Origin: Fontivita pretiosa | Lineage (GTDB): Bacteria > Planctomycetota > Phycisphaerae > Tepidisphaerales > Tepidisphaeraceae | Assembly (NCBI RefSeq): GCF_050410795.1 | Contig: NZ_CP191258.1 | Span: 3,286,001 to 3,350,000 of the forward strand | Length of the DNA stretch: 64,000 nucleotides | Reading direction: 5' to 3' | Shown: positions 1 through 9,281 of the stretch, one piece after another | Layout: each line of letters starts with the position of its first letter | Position numbering within the stretch: the first letter of the stretch is position 1 | Position numbers and translations under genes: made by a program | The notes under the pieces: generated by a model | The model's input: only the letters and a program-made list of their open reading frames with translations | The model's database searches: none | What the model was told of the DNA's origin: nothing

Positions 1-34
1 ACTGACTTCCGCTGAAGCAAAGGAATGAGTCGTC

Positions 35-1882
35 ATGAGCCAGCAGTCCATAAGCGTCGCTTCAGGGGGTTCGGCTGCGCGCCCGATTCCCAGCAGCTCC
101 GGCAGTTCAAAGTCCAAGCCTGAAGCCAATGCGACAGTTCGCGCCTGGGTCGAACAGTGCGCCGCGCTGACCCGCCCGGACCGCATCGTCTGGTGCGATG
201 GATCCAGGGAAGAGCGCGAACGTCTTTTTGAGCAGGGCATCAGGGAAGGCGTGTTCATCAAACTGAACCAGCAGAAGTGGCCGGGGTGCTACTACCATCG
301 CTCCAACTCCAATGATGTGGCCCGCACCGAACACCTGACGTTCATCTGCACGCCAAGCAAGGACCTGGCCGGGCCAACCAACAACTGGATGAACGACAAG
401 CAGGCGTACGCGAAGCTGCGGGGACTTTTCGACGGCTGCATGACCGGCCGAACCATGTACGTCGTGCCGTTCGTGATGGGGCCGATCGGGTCTCCCTTGG
501 CCAAAGTAGGCGTGCAGCTCACCGACTCGATCTACGTCGTGCAGAACATGGGGATCATGACCCGCATGGGCACGATCGCCTGGGAACAGCTTGGCGACAG
601 CGACGAGTTCACGCGTTGCCTGCACAGCATCGGCGATGTCAATCCGGAGCGCCGCTACATCTGCCACTTCCCGCTGGACAACACGATCTGGTCGTTCGGT
701 TCAGGCTACGGCGGCAATGCACTGCTGGGCAAGAAGTGCCTGGCGCTGCGGATCGCCAGCTACCTCGGTCGCCAGCAGGACTGGATGGCCGAGCACATGC
801 TGCTGATGAACGTGACCGATCCGAAGGGCGAGAGCACGTACGTTGCGGCGGCGTTTCCCAGCGCCTGCGGCAAGACCAACTTCGCGATGCTGGTTCCCCC
901 CGAGAAATATCGCCGCGAAGGCTGGAAGGTCACGACGCTGGGCGACGACATCGTGTGGATGTGGGTGGACGAGCAGGGTCGGCTGCGCGCGATCAATCCA
1001 GAAACCGGATACTTCGGGGTGGTGCCCGGAACCAACAGCCGCAGCAATCCCAACGCGATGAAAACCATTTCGCGCGACACCATCTTCACCAATGTGGCGC
1101 TGGTGCCGCTGCCGGATGGAACCTACGACATCTGGTGGGAAGACAGCGACTGGCCACCGCCCGCCAAGGCGATCGACTGGCAGGGCAAGGAGTGGACTCC
1201 GGCGATGGGCACCAAGGCCGCGCATCCCAACAGCCGCTTCACCGCGCCGGCGACCAATAACCCCGTGCTGGACCCGGCATACGACGACCCCAACGGTGTG
1301 CCGGTGGGGGCGATCATCTTCGGCGGGCGTCGCTCACGCACGATTCCGCTGGTCTTCCAGGCGTTCAACTGGATGCACGGCGTGTACGTCGGCGCCACCA
1401 TCGGCTCGGAGACCACCGCCGCCGCCACCGGCCAGATCGGCGTGGTCCGACGCGACCCGATGGCCATGCTCCCGTTCATCGGCTACAACATCCGCGATTA
1501 CCTGGTCCACTGGTTCCAGATGCGCAAGAAAATGTCCGACTGCCCGCGCATTTTCATGGTCAACTGGTTCCGCAAGAACGACCAGGGCAAGTTCATCTGG
1601 CCGGGCTTCGGCGAAAACATGCGCGTGCTGAAGTGGATCATCGATCGCGCCCACGGCCGGGCTTACGCCAAGGAAACCATCCTCGGCTGGATGCCTCGCG
1701 CTCAGGACATCGACCTGGAAGGGCTGACGATCACCGAGGAGGACTTCAATCTCCTGGAGTCGATCGATCCGGAGGAGTTCAAGGTCGAGATTCTCAGCCA
1801 GGAGGAGTTGTTCCTGAAGCTGGCCGGGGATCTGCCCAAGGAGATGATCTTCCAGCGGGAGCTTTTGATCAGCCGGCTGTGA
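35..1882 (+). CDS. pckG: Phosphoenolpyruvate carboxykinase (GTP)
   Basis: A 615-residue cytosolic enzyme that interconverts oxaloacetate plus GTP with PEP, CO2 and GDP at the entry to gluconeogenesis. The P-loop (kinase-1a) is seen as SACGKTN near residue 278. It is followed by LGDDIVWM (kinase-2, metal binding), by GYFGVVPGT, and by the guanine-site motif FGGRRSRTIPLVFQAF near residue 430. The length matches the GTP-dependent family (about 600 residues) rather than the ATP-dependent family (about 530). The ATG at 35 follows AAGGAATG and gives a Ser-rich N-terminal tail of about 30 residues. The gene stands alone. A six-base-pair hairpin at 1954-1969 lies downstream but lacks a T-tract. Identification is secure. 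Confidence 0.97.
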   Translation: MSQQSISVASGGSAARPIPSSSGSSKSKPEANATVRAWVEQCAALTRPDRIVWCDGSREERERLFEQGIREGVFIKLNQQKWPGCYYHRSNSNDVARTEHLTFICTPSKDLAGPTNNWMNDKQAYAKLRGLFDGCMTGRTMYVVPFVMGPIGSPLAKVGVQLTDSIYVVQNMGIMTRMGTIAWEQLGDSDEFTRCLHSIGDVNPERRYICHFPLDNTIWSFGSGYGGNALLGKKCLALRIASYLGRQQDWMAEHMLLMNVTDPKGESTYVAAAFPSACGKTNFAMLVPPEKYRREGWKVTTLGDDIVWMWVDEQGRLRAINPETGYFGVVPGTNSRSNPNAMKTISRDTIFTNVALVPLPDGTYDIWWEDSDWPPPAKAIDWQGKEWTPAMGTKAAHPNSRFTAPATNNPVLDPAYDDPNGVPVGAIIFGGRRSRTIPLVFQAFNWMHGVYVGATIGSETTAAATGQIGVVRRDPMAMLPFIGYNIRDYLVHWFQMRKKMSDCPRIFMVNWFRKNDQGKFIWPGFGENMRVLKWIIDRAHGRAYAKETILGWMPRAQDIDLEGLTITEEDFNLLESIDPEEFKVEILSQEELFLKLAGDLPKEMIFQRELLISRL

Positions 1883-2290
1883 GCACAGCCGCCGTGGGTG
1901 CAGCGGCGCGTGTCCTGGGCGGGTCGGGCCGCGCCTGATTCTCCGCCAGATTCTGCCCGTTTCCGGGCAATAGGCCAGGGGATCGAGCCGTTGTAGCCTG
2001 TATAGATGCTACCGGCCGAGTGCGTCGCCCAGTTGAGGGCAGCGGCTTGCCGGCCGTCAGGATTTTGCCGGCGAGGCTCAGGAAACCCGGCGTGTTCGAC
2101 GTATATACTGACAAGGGAAGGCGCGAGCTTTGCCGCTCGGGCATCTTCCGGCGTCAGAGAACGCGCCCCGGCGCTGGCTGCCACCGGTGGACACCGCGTA
2201 CTCTAGGATGATCTGTTGGCCATGAGTTTGTTTTCGTCATCGCCGCAACAACCGGGTTTGGCCACGTGGAAAAGCCCTCAGGAAGGGACG
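1883..2290. other. Intergenic region between pckG and the kinase gene
   Basis: About 400 bases without a convincing gene. It contains a small hairpin (TGCCCG at 1954-1959 with CGGGCA at 1964-1969) that may weakly end pckG, and a GTAGC/GCTAC inverted repeat at 1993-2012. A TATACT-like -10 hexamer occurs near 2103, but no -35 element with acceptable spacing was found. In-frame starts for the kinase also occur at 2216 (TTG) and 2222 (ATG), so its 3' end may be coding. Confidence 0.5.
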
Positions 2291-3145
2291 ATGCCGCAGT
2301 CGTTGTTTGGATATGAAGTGATCGACACGGTGGGTGAGGGCGCCGGCAGCGTGATCTACGTCGTCTCGCACCCCCAGACGCGGCAACTTTACGCGCTGAA
2401 GCACGTGGTCCGCAAAACCGAGAAGCACGCCCGGTTTATTGAACAGCTCGAGAACGAATTCGAGGTCGGACGAAAGTGCTCGCATCCCAACCTCCGCCGC
2501 GTCATCGATTACCAGGCGAAAAAGACGCTGCTGGGCAAGGTAACCGAGGCGGCGCTGGTGATGGAACTGTTCGATGGCCAGCCGCTTGATGTGAACCTTC
2601 CCCGCGCCATGACGACGCTGGTGCAGGTGTTCATCGAGACCGGCCGGGCGCTTGAGGCCATGCACGCCGCCGGATACGTCCACTGCGACCTGAAGCCCAA
2701 CAACATCCTGCTCAGCCGCGAGGGGCAGGTGAAAGTGATCGACCTGGGTCAGGCCTGTCCCATCGGCACGAAAAAAGCGCGAATCCAGGGCACACCGGAC
2801 TACATCGCCCCCGAGCAGGTCAAGTGCCTTCCGGTGAGCATCCGCACCGATATCTACAATCTCGGGGCGACGATGTACTGGGCGCTGAGCGGACGCAAAA
2901 TGCCGACGCTGTTTACAGTGCAGAAGGGCGGCGACAACAGCCTGTTGTCCGACGACCTGCTGAGTCCGCCGCACGTGATCAATCCCCTGGTGCCCGAGTC
3001 GTTGTCCAATTTCGTGATGGAGTGCGTGCGGATCAACCCCAAGAAGCGCCCCGCCGACATGGGCGAGGTGCTCCGCAGACTGGAGATCATCCAGCACGGC
3101 ATTGAGCGCGGCACGGCCAGCGCGCGCAACTTCGGCGCGGCATAG
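2291..3145 (+). CDS. Serine/threonine protein kinase, kinase domain only
   Basis: A Hanks-type kinase of 284 residues from this start. Visible motifs are the glycine loop GEGAGS, the lysine in YALKHVV, the catalytic loop HCDLKPNN, the magnesium loop as DLG instead of DFG, and GTPDYIAPEQ. There is no transmembrane segment or C-terminal sensor domain, unlike PknB-type kinases, so it is probably soluble. The ATG at 2291 follows AGGAAGGGA at good spacing and lies just before the kinase domain. TTG 2216 or ATG 2222 would add about 25 residues of no recognised domain. No target is evident from the neighbours. The family is certain, the substrate unknown. Confidence 0.9.
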   Translation: MPQSLFGYEVIDTVGEGAGSVIYVVSHPQTRQLYALKHVVRKTEKHARFIEQLENEFEVGRKCSHPNLRRVIDYQAKKTLLGKVTEAALVMELFDGQPLDVNLPRAMTTLVQVFIETGRALEAMHAAGYVHCDLKPNNILLSREGQVKVIDLGQACPIGTKKARIQGTPDYIAPEQVKCLPVSIRTDIYNLGATMYWALSGRKMPTLFTVQKGGDNSLLSDDLLSPPHVINPLVPESLSNFVMECVRINPKKRPADMGEVLRRLEIIQHGIERGTASARNFGAA

Positions 3146-3198
3146 TCTGATTGCCCGCCTTGTCGCGCGCGATGCACACCAGATCGCGGGGGCGATCG

Positions 3199-4674
3199 CT
3201 ACGACTCCAAGTCCTGCGACTCAAATAGCGGCAACTGCTGGTGATCTTCGACCACTGACTCGATGGTGCCGTCGGCGAATCGCGTGAGCAGCCGCTCTCC
3301 GACTTTGGCGCCTTGAGCTGAGCGGATGATCGTCCCGTCCTTCTTGCGCATCGTGATCGTGTATCCTCGCCGCAGTACCGATTGCGGACTGACCGCCTCC
3401 AGGTGTCGTCCCAGCGACTCGATCCGCTGCGTTCGACGATCGATGTCGTGCCGCACTGCCACGGCCAGCCGGCCGCTCAGCTCGGTCAGGCGCTGCCGCT
3501 TCAGGTCCACCAGGTGTTTGGGATGGCACTCGACCAGCAGCGATTCCAGCCGCGCCAGCCGGGCGCTGGCGGCACGCAGCCGCTGTGCGGCGGCGAAGTG
3601 AAGCGATCGCTGCCGATCGTCCAGCAGTTGGCGAAGCTGGTTGAGTCGATCGGTGGGTCTGCGGAAAAACTCGTGCCGCTGGATCGAAGCCAGCCGCTGC
3701 GCCGCCTGGTGCACCAGGTTCCGCAGCCCTCGCCGCAGACGCATCATCGCTGATTCGATCAGATCGGTCACGGTTTTCCAGTTGGCTGTGACGACCTGCG
3801 CCGCTTCGGTAGGGGTATGCGCATGGTAATCGGCGACCAGATCGGCAATGGACGTGTCGATCTCGTGCCCGATGCCGGTGACGATGGGGATCGAACAGTC
3901 GGCGATCGCGCGGGCGACGATCTCCTCATTGAATGCCCAAAGGTCTTCCAGAGACCCTCCGCCGCGCGCCAGGATAATCACGTCGATCCCCCCGATGCTC
4001 GCCGCCTGCCGGCTGAGCGTTCGTATCCCGTCGGCAATCAGCTCCGCCGATCCGTCCCCCTGCACCGGCACGTGATACAGGTACAGGCGAATCCAGGGGA
4101 ATCGTCGCAGCACCTTGAGCATGTCCTGAAGCGCCGCGGTCGAGCGGCTGGTGACCAGAGCGATGCGTGTCGGGTACGGCGGCAGGGGCTTCTTGCGGCC
4201 CGGGTCGAACAGTCCCTGGCGGCGCAGCTTCTGGCACAGTTGCTGGAAGGCCAGCTCCAGCGATCCTCGTCCCAGAGGCGCCAGCGTCGTGACACAGAGC
4301 TGATAGCGCCCCCGCGGCGCGTACACCGCCACCCGTCCGCCCGCCAGCAGTTCCATCCCGTCCTGCGGCTCGAACTTCAACTTTGCCGCATCCGAGCGGA
4401 ACATCACGCAATCGATGCACGCCGTCGAGTCCTTGAGCGTGAAGTACAGGTGTCCGGAAGCGCGATGCCGATTGAAGTTAGAGACCTCGCCTCTGACATA
4501 CACAGTGGCCGGCAACCCGGTCTTCAGCGCCCGCTCGATCTGCGCCGTGAGCTGCGAGACGGTCAGCGCCTGATCCGCCTTCAACGCCGTCGCCAGCGGG
4601 CGCGAGACATCACCGGCGGCGAGCTTCTTCGTCGTCGCCAGCTTCTCGCGAAAGTCGAAGAAGTTCTCTTTCAC
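3199..4674 (-). CDS. xseA: Exodeoxyribonuclease VII large subunit
   Basis: Catalytic subunit of exonuclease VII, which degrades single-stranded DNA into oligonucleotides in recombination and repair. The N-terminal OB-fold is seen in LTVSQLTAQIERAL and VYVRGEVSNF. The central nuclease domain has YPTRIALVTS, ILARGGGSLEDLWAFNEE and PIVTGIGHEIDTSIADLVAD, followed by a basic coiled-coil region. From GTG 4674 the protein has 491 residues. An in-frame ATG at 4779 would add about 35 residues encoded by a repeat that forms part of an inverted pair, so I prefer the shorter form. No small subunit gene (xseB) is adjacent. It converges on the kinase gene across 53 bases. Confidence 0.93.
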   Translation of the reverse strand: MKENFFDFREKLATTKKLAAGDVSRPLATALKADQALTVSQLTAQIERALKTGLPATVYVRGEVSNFNRHRASGHLYFTLKDSTACIDCVMFRSDAAKLKFEPQDGMELLAGGRVAVYAPRGRYQLCVTTLAPLGRGSLELAFQQLCQKLRRQGLFDPGRKKPLPPYPTRIALVTSRSTAALQDMLKVLRRFPWIRLYLYHVPVQGDGSAELIADGIRTLSRQAASIGGIDVIILARGGGSLEDLWAFNEEIVARAIADCSIPIVTGIGHEIDTSIADLVADYHAHTPTEAAQVVTANWKTVTDLIESAMMRLRRGLRNLVHQAAQRLASIQRHEFFRRPTDRLNQLRQLLDDRQRSLHFAAAQRLRAASARLARLESLLVECHPKHLVDLKRQRLTELSGRLAVAVRHDIDRRTQRIESLGRHLEAVSPQSVLRRGYTITMRKKDGTIIRSAQGAKVGERLLTRFADGTIESVVEDHQQLPLFESQDLES

Positions 4675-4699
4675 GATCGTGTCAATCCACGGATGAAAG

Positions 4700-4843
4700 T
4701 CCGTTGAAACAACGGATGACCGCGGATCAACGCAGATGTCGCAGTGTGCGAATCCGCTTGAGCCTGATCCCAGACCCACAGCCGCTCAAGCGGACCTGGA
4801 CTCTTTTTGCATCAGCGTTCATCCGTGTCCATCTGTGATTGCC
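4700..4843. repeat. Inverted pair of ACGGATGA-type degenerate repeats
   Basis: Two arms rich in the words ACGGATGA, GCGGATCA and ACGCAGATG (about 4705-4743) and their complement (about 4809-4840) face each other between xseA and the esterase gene. Nested inside is a perfect ten-base inverted repeat, CCGCTTGAGC at 4754-4763 with GCTCAAGCGG at 4784-4793. The whole could fold as a long interrupted hairpin. It resembles repeats of the 'cacggatgaacacgg' kind that I recall from other environmental genomes; their function is unknown to me. Confidence 0.65.
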
Positions 4844-4849
4844 CTGCAC

Positions 4850-5800
4850 TTAAGGCCGAAGGACTTCCATCAGAATCCGGAACTTCAGCTCGTTATGCTC
4901 GTACGGCACCTCGTGCTTGTGGAACGGATAGATCTCCATCTGTTTTTCCGCGGTGATATGATTATACGCCGCGAAGATGGTGCTGGGGGGGCAGATGTCG
5001 TCCCAGAGGCTGTTGCAGATCACCGTGCGGCAGCGGATGCGCGGGGCCAGGTTCAGATTGTCAACGTAGCTGAGCGTCCGGATCGCGGTCTCGTACAGGT
5101 GAGGAAAAGCCTTGAGGAAGTTGGTGATCTCCGGGTACGGGCCACTGGGTGCGATCTGGATGGCACGGCGGAAGTCACACAGAAACGGCACGTCCGCCAG
5201 CGCCAGGATCGGGCGTTCCGACAGCGCCGCCACCGCCAGTGTCAAGGCCCCGCCCTGGCTTCCGCCGGTCACCGCCAGGCGGTTCCCATCCACCTCCTCG
5301 CGTCGCGCCAGCAGCTCCAGGGCGCGGATGGCGTCGGCGTAGACATAACGGAAGTAGTACTGCTGAGGGTGGCGGATCCCGCGGGTCATCCAGCCAAGCT
5401 GATGCCCTTCGTCCACAACCGAGGCGTCCTGCGACTGCCCGTTTTGGCCGCGGCAATCCATGCTCAGCACGCACATGCCCTGTGCGGCGTAGGCGATCAT
5501 GTCCAGCGGGCGCGATCCGCGACCGCTGTAGCCATGATAGATGCACACGCCCGGAAACTTGCCGCGGGTGGTCGGGCGTACATACCAGCCAGCGATGCGG
5601 CCGCCCTTGTAGCCGTCGAACCGCACCGCATAACACTGCAAGCCGCGCACCGGCAGCACGTACGGGATTAGCTCCGCGTTCAGCGGCTGCGAGATCGCTT
5701 CGTTTACCGTCGTCGCCCAGTACTGGTCGAAATCCGCTTCCCGATACAACGCAGGTTTGTATTGCCGCATCTGTTCCAGCGGCATGTCGATGGATGGCAT
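4850..5800 (-). CDS. Carbohydrate esterase family 7 acetyl esterase
   Basis: An alpha/beta-hydrolase of 316 residues with the three CE7 signatures: RGQNGQSQD (RGQ motif), GGSQGG with the nucleophile serine near residue 189, and a C-terminal DDICPPST plus KHEVPYEH supplying aspartate and the His-Glu motif. CE7 enzymes remove acetyl groups from xylo-oligosaccharides and cephalosporin C. The length is typical (about 320). No signal peptide is seen, so it probably acts on imported oligosaccharides in the cytoplasm. It is divergent from the URO-D-family gene and ends in the repeat-rich spacer beside xseA. Family strong, natural substrate inferred. Confidence 0.9.
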   Translation of the reverse strand: MPSIDMPLEQMRQYKPALYREADFDQYWATTVNEAISQPLNAELIPYVLPVRGLQCYAVRFDGYKGGRIAGWYVRPTTRGKFPGVCIYHGYSGRGSRPLDMIAYAAQGMCVLSMDCRGQNGQSQDASVVDEGHQLGWMTRGIRHPQQYYFRYVYADAIRALELLARREEVDGNRLAVTGGSQGGALTLAVAALSERPILALADVPFLCDFRRAIQIAPSGPYPEITNFLKAFPHLYETAIRTLSYVDNLNLAPRIRCRTVICNSLWDDICPPSTIFAAYNHITAEKQMEIYPFHKHEVPYEHNELKFRILMEVLRP

Positions 5801-5931
5801 GGCGATTATGGTAATTCACCAGCTCACCGGAGCCAAATTCCCATGCTTGATCGAAGCGCAGCACGCGGGCTTGTCCCGCCGTCGGCGCCGATCCGGATGC
5901 CGCGGGCGCATCGTGCTGAGGTGGCCGGACG

Positions 5932-5959
5932 TTTGCGGCGGATGGATCCGTGGTAGAAT
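5932..5959 (+). promoter_or_regulatory. Possible promoter of the URO-D-family gene
   Basis: TTTGCG at 5932-5937 and TAGAAT at 5954-5959, spaced by 16 bases, lie about 70 bases ahead of the start at 6029 in the divergent spacer. The -10 is good, the -35 weak. Confidence 0.4.
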
Positions 5960-6028
5960 CGGCGCTATAAGAGGAGTAAGTGGTCTGCAATTGGGGCACG
6001 CAATTGGGAACAACAGGGCTGCACACAC

Positions 6029-6997
6029 ATGACACCGCGCGAAAAGTTCATCATGGCACTGGAGGGCAAGCAACCGCCCGGACGCGTCCCGCACTTTGAA
6101 CTGGTCTTCTTCCTGACCATGGAGGCTTTGGGGCGAGTGCATCCCCGACAGCGAAACTACAAGCAGTGGCAACAGATGAGCGAGCGCGAACGCGAGCTGC
6201 ACCGCCGCGACATCGCCGATCTGTATGTCGCCATCGCCCGCAAGTACGAACACTCGGCCATTTTCTTCCATCCCCCGGACGGCTGGCCGGGCGACGACGA
6301 CTCGATGAAGACGCTGGATTACATCCGCGAGATCTCCGGGGATGAATACTTCCTGCTCCAGCACGGCGACGCCACCTACGCCATCCCCAACGGCTCGCAC
6401 ATGATGGAGTTCGTCGAGCGAATCGCCGACGACCCGCAGGGCGTCAAGGACGAAGCACAGCGCATGGTGGATCAGGCCCTGGAGCGCGGCGCCCGCTTCC
6501 GCAGGCACGGCGTGCTCGACGGGCTTGCCCTGTGCAGCGACTACTGCTTCAACAGCGGGCCGTTTCTTTCCCCGGCCATGTTCGATGAGTTCATCACTCC
6601 CTACCTGATCCAGCTCGTCGCCGGCTATCGCGAGATGGGCTACTACGTCATCAAGCATACCGACGGCAATATTCTGCCGATCCTGGATTCCTTGCTGGCC
6701 GCCAGGCCGCACGCGCTGCACAGCCTGGATCCGCAGGGCGGCATCGACATCGCCGACATCAAACGCCGCGTGGGCAAGAAGGTGGCGTTGTGCGGAAACG
6801 TGAACTGCGGGCTGATGGACACCGGCACCGACGAGCAGGTGATCGAATCGGCCCGCTACGCCCTCAAGCACGGCATGCCCGGCGGAGGGTACATCTTCTC
6901 CACCAGCAACTGCATCTACACGGGCATGCCGCTCAGAAGGTATGAGCTGATCCTGGACGTCTGGCGCAAGGAAGGAAATTATCCGGATTCGCAGTAG
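6029..6997 (+). CDS. Uroporphyrinogen decarboxylase (URO-D) family protein
   Basis: A 322-residue protein beginning TPREKFIMALEGKQP, the usual N-terminus of the URO-D/MtaA superfamily (R-x-K/R-F...AL.G). Further conserved pieces are SDYCFNSGPFLSP, IKHTDGN, HSLDPQGGIDIADIKRRVG, LCGNVNC and GGYIFSTSNCIYTG. The superfamily includes haem-pathway HemE and corrinoid methyltransferases; this divergent branch, common in planctomycete and Bacteroidetes-type genomes, has no assigned reaction. No haem genes are nearby, so I do not call it hemE. The HTD and C-N-x-C segments could support metal or cofactor binding; that is inference. No strong Shine-Dalgarno precedes the ATG. Confidence 0.8.
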   Translation: MTPREKFIMALEGKQPPGRVPHFELVFFLTMEALGRVHPRQRNYKQWQQMSERERELHRRDIADLYVAIARKYEHSAIFFHPPDGWPGDDDSMKTLDYIREISGDEYFLLQHGDATYAIPNGSHMMEFVERIADDPQGVKDEAQRMVDQALERGARFRRHGVLDGLALCSDYCFNSGPFLSPAMFDEFITPYLIQLVAGYREMGYYVIKHTDGNILPILDSLLAARPHALHSLDPQGGIDIADIKRRVGKKVALCGNVNCGLMDTGTDEQVIESARYALKHGMPGGGYIFSTSNCIYTGMPLRRYELILDVWRKEGNYPDSQ

Positions 6998-7028
6998 TCC
7001 GGCGCCTGGCGCGGTGTTTTACTTCAGA

Positions 7029-7054
7029 ACCGGGCGCCCCACGCTGCGCCCGGT
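7029..7054. terminator. Hairpin downstream of the URO-D-family gene
   Basis: ACCGGGCGC at 7029-7037 pairs perfectly with GCGCCCGGT at 7046-7054 around an eight-base loop. There is no T-tract, so termination would be weak. Confidence 0.4.
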
Positions 7055-7107
7055 GCGGGCCGAGGCCATTGGCAAGCCTTGGCGCCACCGCTACGATCAA
7101 TCGCGCC

Positions 7108-8391
7108 ATGGACTTTTTCAATTACAGGAACAGCGAATTGTACTGCGAGGACGTTCCTGCCGAGCGGATCGCCGCCGAGGTCGGCACGCCGGTCTACGTC
7201 TATTCCAAAGCCACACTGCTGCATCATTACCGTCAGCTCGTCGAGGCGTTCGCGCCCGTGAACGCCACCATCTGTTACTCGATCAAGAGTTGTGGAAACC
7301 TGAACATCCTGAAACTGCTGGCCGAGCAGGGCTGCGGCTTTGACGTGACCAGCGGCGGCGAGCTGTATCGGGCGCTTCAGGCCGGCGGAGACCCCAAAAA
7401 GATCATCTTCGCTGGCGTGGGCAAGACCGATGCGGAGATCCGCATGGCGATCGAAGCGCAGATCGCGGCGTTCAACCTCGAGAGCGAGGAAGAGATCGAG
7501 AACGTCGATCGCATCGCCGCCTCGATGGGCGCCGTTGCGGTCGGGGCGCTGCGGGTCAATCCCGATGTGGATCCCAGGACCCACAAGCACACGACCACCG
7601 GCAAGAAGGAAACGAAGTTCGGCGTGGATATCGAGCGGGCCGAGCGCGTCTTCGACCAGTACAGGAGCCTCAAACACCTGCGGATCGCGGGCGTGCACAT
7701 GCACATCGGCTCGCCGGTCTATGAGATTCAGCCGTACATCGACGCGACCAGGAAGATGACCGAGCTGATCGAGCGGCTGATGGCCAAGGGGCACCGCATC
7801 GAATGGTTCGACATGGGCGGGGGGTTCGGGGTCAACTACAGCAAGCCGGACCAGGCCCATCCACCCAGCGAGCACGCCAGGGCACTGCTGCCGATGATCC
7901 AGGGCAAGCCGTATCGGATCGCGCTGGAGCCGGGGCGATATATCTCCGGAAACGCCGGAATCCTGCTGACGCGCGTGCAGTACCGCAAGACCGGCGGGGA
8001 AAAACGCTTCGTCATCGTCGATGCGGGGATGAACGATCTGATTCGCCCGGTGCTCTACGAGTCGTTTCATTTCATCTGGCCTGCCAGGCCGCAGGCCGCC
8101 GATGTGCCGGCCAAGCGCGACCGGGACATGAAGCCGGTCGATGGAGAAGTCGTGGACGTGGTCGGTCCGGTCTGCGAAAGCGGGGACTTTCTGGCCAGGG
8201 ACCGCCTGCTGCCGCGGACGAAGCGCGGCGATCTGCTGGCCGTCTTCACCGCCGGCGCCTACGGCTTTGCCATGAGCAGCAACTACAACAACCGTCCGCG
8301 AGCCGCCGAGGTGCTGGTGGATGGCGACAGCTTCCGCATCATCCGCCGCCGGGAAACCTACGAGGATCTGCTCGCGCTGGAGCGAGTGTGA
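7108..8391 (+). CDS. lysA: Diaminopimelate decarboxylase
   Basis: PLP-dependent fold-III decarboxylase that converts meso-diaminopimelate to lysine, the last step of lysine synthesis. The PLP lysine is in CYSIKSC near residue 59. Also seen are MHIGSPV, FDMGGGFGV (phosphate-binding glycines), LEPGRYISGNAG, GPVCESGDFL with the cysteine of the opposite subunit's active site, and a C-terminal AYGFAMSSNYN. The 427 residues are normal for LysA. I use ATG 7108 (MDFFNYRN) rather than a TTG 39 bases upstream. The gene is followed after 53 bases by an alpha/beta hydrolase on the same strand. No other lysine genes are in view. Confidence 0.95.
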   Translation: MDFFNYRNSELYCEDVPAERIAAEVGTPVYVYSKATLLHHYRQLVEAFAPVNATICYSIKSCGNLNILKLLAEQGCGFDVTSGGELYRALQAGGDPKKIIFAGVGKTDAEIRMAIEAQIAAFNLESEEEIENVDRIAASMGAVAVGALRVNPDVDPRTHKHTTTGKKETKFGVDIERAERVFDQYRSLKHLRIAGVHMHIGSPVYEIQPYIDATRKMTELIERLMAKGHRIEWFDMGGGFGVNYSKPDQAHPPSEHARALLPMIQGKPYRIALEPGRYISGNAGILLTRVQYRKTGGEKRFVIVDAGMNDLIRPVLYESFHFIWPARPQAADVPAKRDRDMKPVDGEVVDVVGPVCESGDFLARDRLLPRTKRGDLLAVFTAGAYGFAMSSNYNNRPRAAEVLVDGDSFRIIRRRETYEDLLALERV

Positions 8392-8444
8392 TGATGCGCA
8401 CAGTCGCCAGACCCCAATGACCGGTTCTGAAATGATCGTCAACC

Positions 8445-9281
8445 GTGGCGATCGGATTCCACCCAACCTCCCGCGGTGAGATCGCCTACGACAAGCGCGG
8501 CCTGGGCGATCCGCTGCTGCTGGTGCATGGAATCTACCCGGGCGCCTCGCATGAGGAATTCCATCGCAACGTCCGAGCCCTGGGCGAACACTTCACGGTC
8601 TGGGCGATCGACCTGCTGGGCTTCGGCGACAGCGACAAGCCGAACATCACCTACACGGCGCAGCTTTACGAGCACCTGTTGCGGGATTTCATCATCCAGG
8701 TGATCGGCCAGCCCACGCACGTGATGGCCAGCGGCACGAGCTGCGGCCCGGCGACTTCGCTGGCGGTGTACAACGACACGCTGGTGGGCAAGCTCGTGCT
8801 GATCGACCCGGCCAACGAGAAGGTCCCCAGCCAGCACCCGCCGACCGTCGCCGCCAGGCTTCAACAGTTCCTGCTCGGAAAGCTATCGATGGGCGTGGGA
8901 CTGTACGAGACGATGAGCAGCAGATACGAGCTGAAGCGATTCCTGCGCACGCGCTACTCCAACCCGAAACACGTAACGGAGCAGCGCGTGGCCGAGCTGC
9001 ATCAGCGTGCCACCGTGCGGCACGCGATGTACCCCTGCATCAGCCACATGACCGGACACCTGGCGACGGATGTCATTCGCTGGTTGCGCTACGTGCCAAA
9101 CGAGGTGCTGATCCTGTGGGGTCGCGACGCCGGCACGCCGCCCACCGACAAGCTGTTGCGTCCGGCCACCTGGTCCAGAGGCAAACGCATCGAGATCATC
9201 CCGCAGGCCGCGCACTGGCCGCACGACGAACAGTCGGCGAAGGTGAACCGGATGGTCATCGAGTTTCTGAACGGCTCCTGA
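8445..9281 (+). CDS. Alpha/beta-fold hydrolase
   Basis: A cytoplasmic alpha/beta hydrolase of 278 residues starting at GTG 8445. The early segment VHGIYPGASHEEF corresponds to the oxyanion HG motif. The nucleophile elbow is SGTSCG (G-x-S-x-G), the acid lies in LILWGRDAGTPP, and the histidine in AAHWPHDEQ. The pattern fits small esterase or haloalkane-dehalogenase-like members, but nothing fixes the substrate. It may be co-transcribed with lysA, 53 bases upstream. The function in the cell is unknown. Confidence 0.8.
   Translation: MAIGFHPTSRGEIAYDKRGLGDPLLLVHGIYPGASHEEFHRNVRALGEHFTVWAIDLLGFGDSDKPNITYTAQLYEHLLRDFIIQVIGQPTHVMASGTSCGPATSLAVYNDTLVGKLVLIDPANEKVPSQHPPTVAARLQQFLLGKLSMGVGLYETMSSRYELKRFLRTRYSNPKHVTEQRVAELHQRATVRHAMYPCISHMTGHLATDVIRWLRYVPNEVLILWGRDAGTPPTDKLLRPATWSRGKRIEIIPQAAHWPHDEQSAKVNRMVIEFLNGS

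Noticed and set aside
6029..6997. Calling the URO-D-family gene hemE
   Set aside because: The sequence belongs to a divergent branch and no haem-pathway gene is adjacent.
7023..8431. An 11-base inverted repeat (TTCAGAACCGG at 7023, complement at 8421) flanking lysA, considered as mobile-element ends
   Set aside because: The pair is short, there is no transposase or target duplication, and a chance match is plausible.
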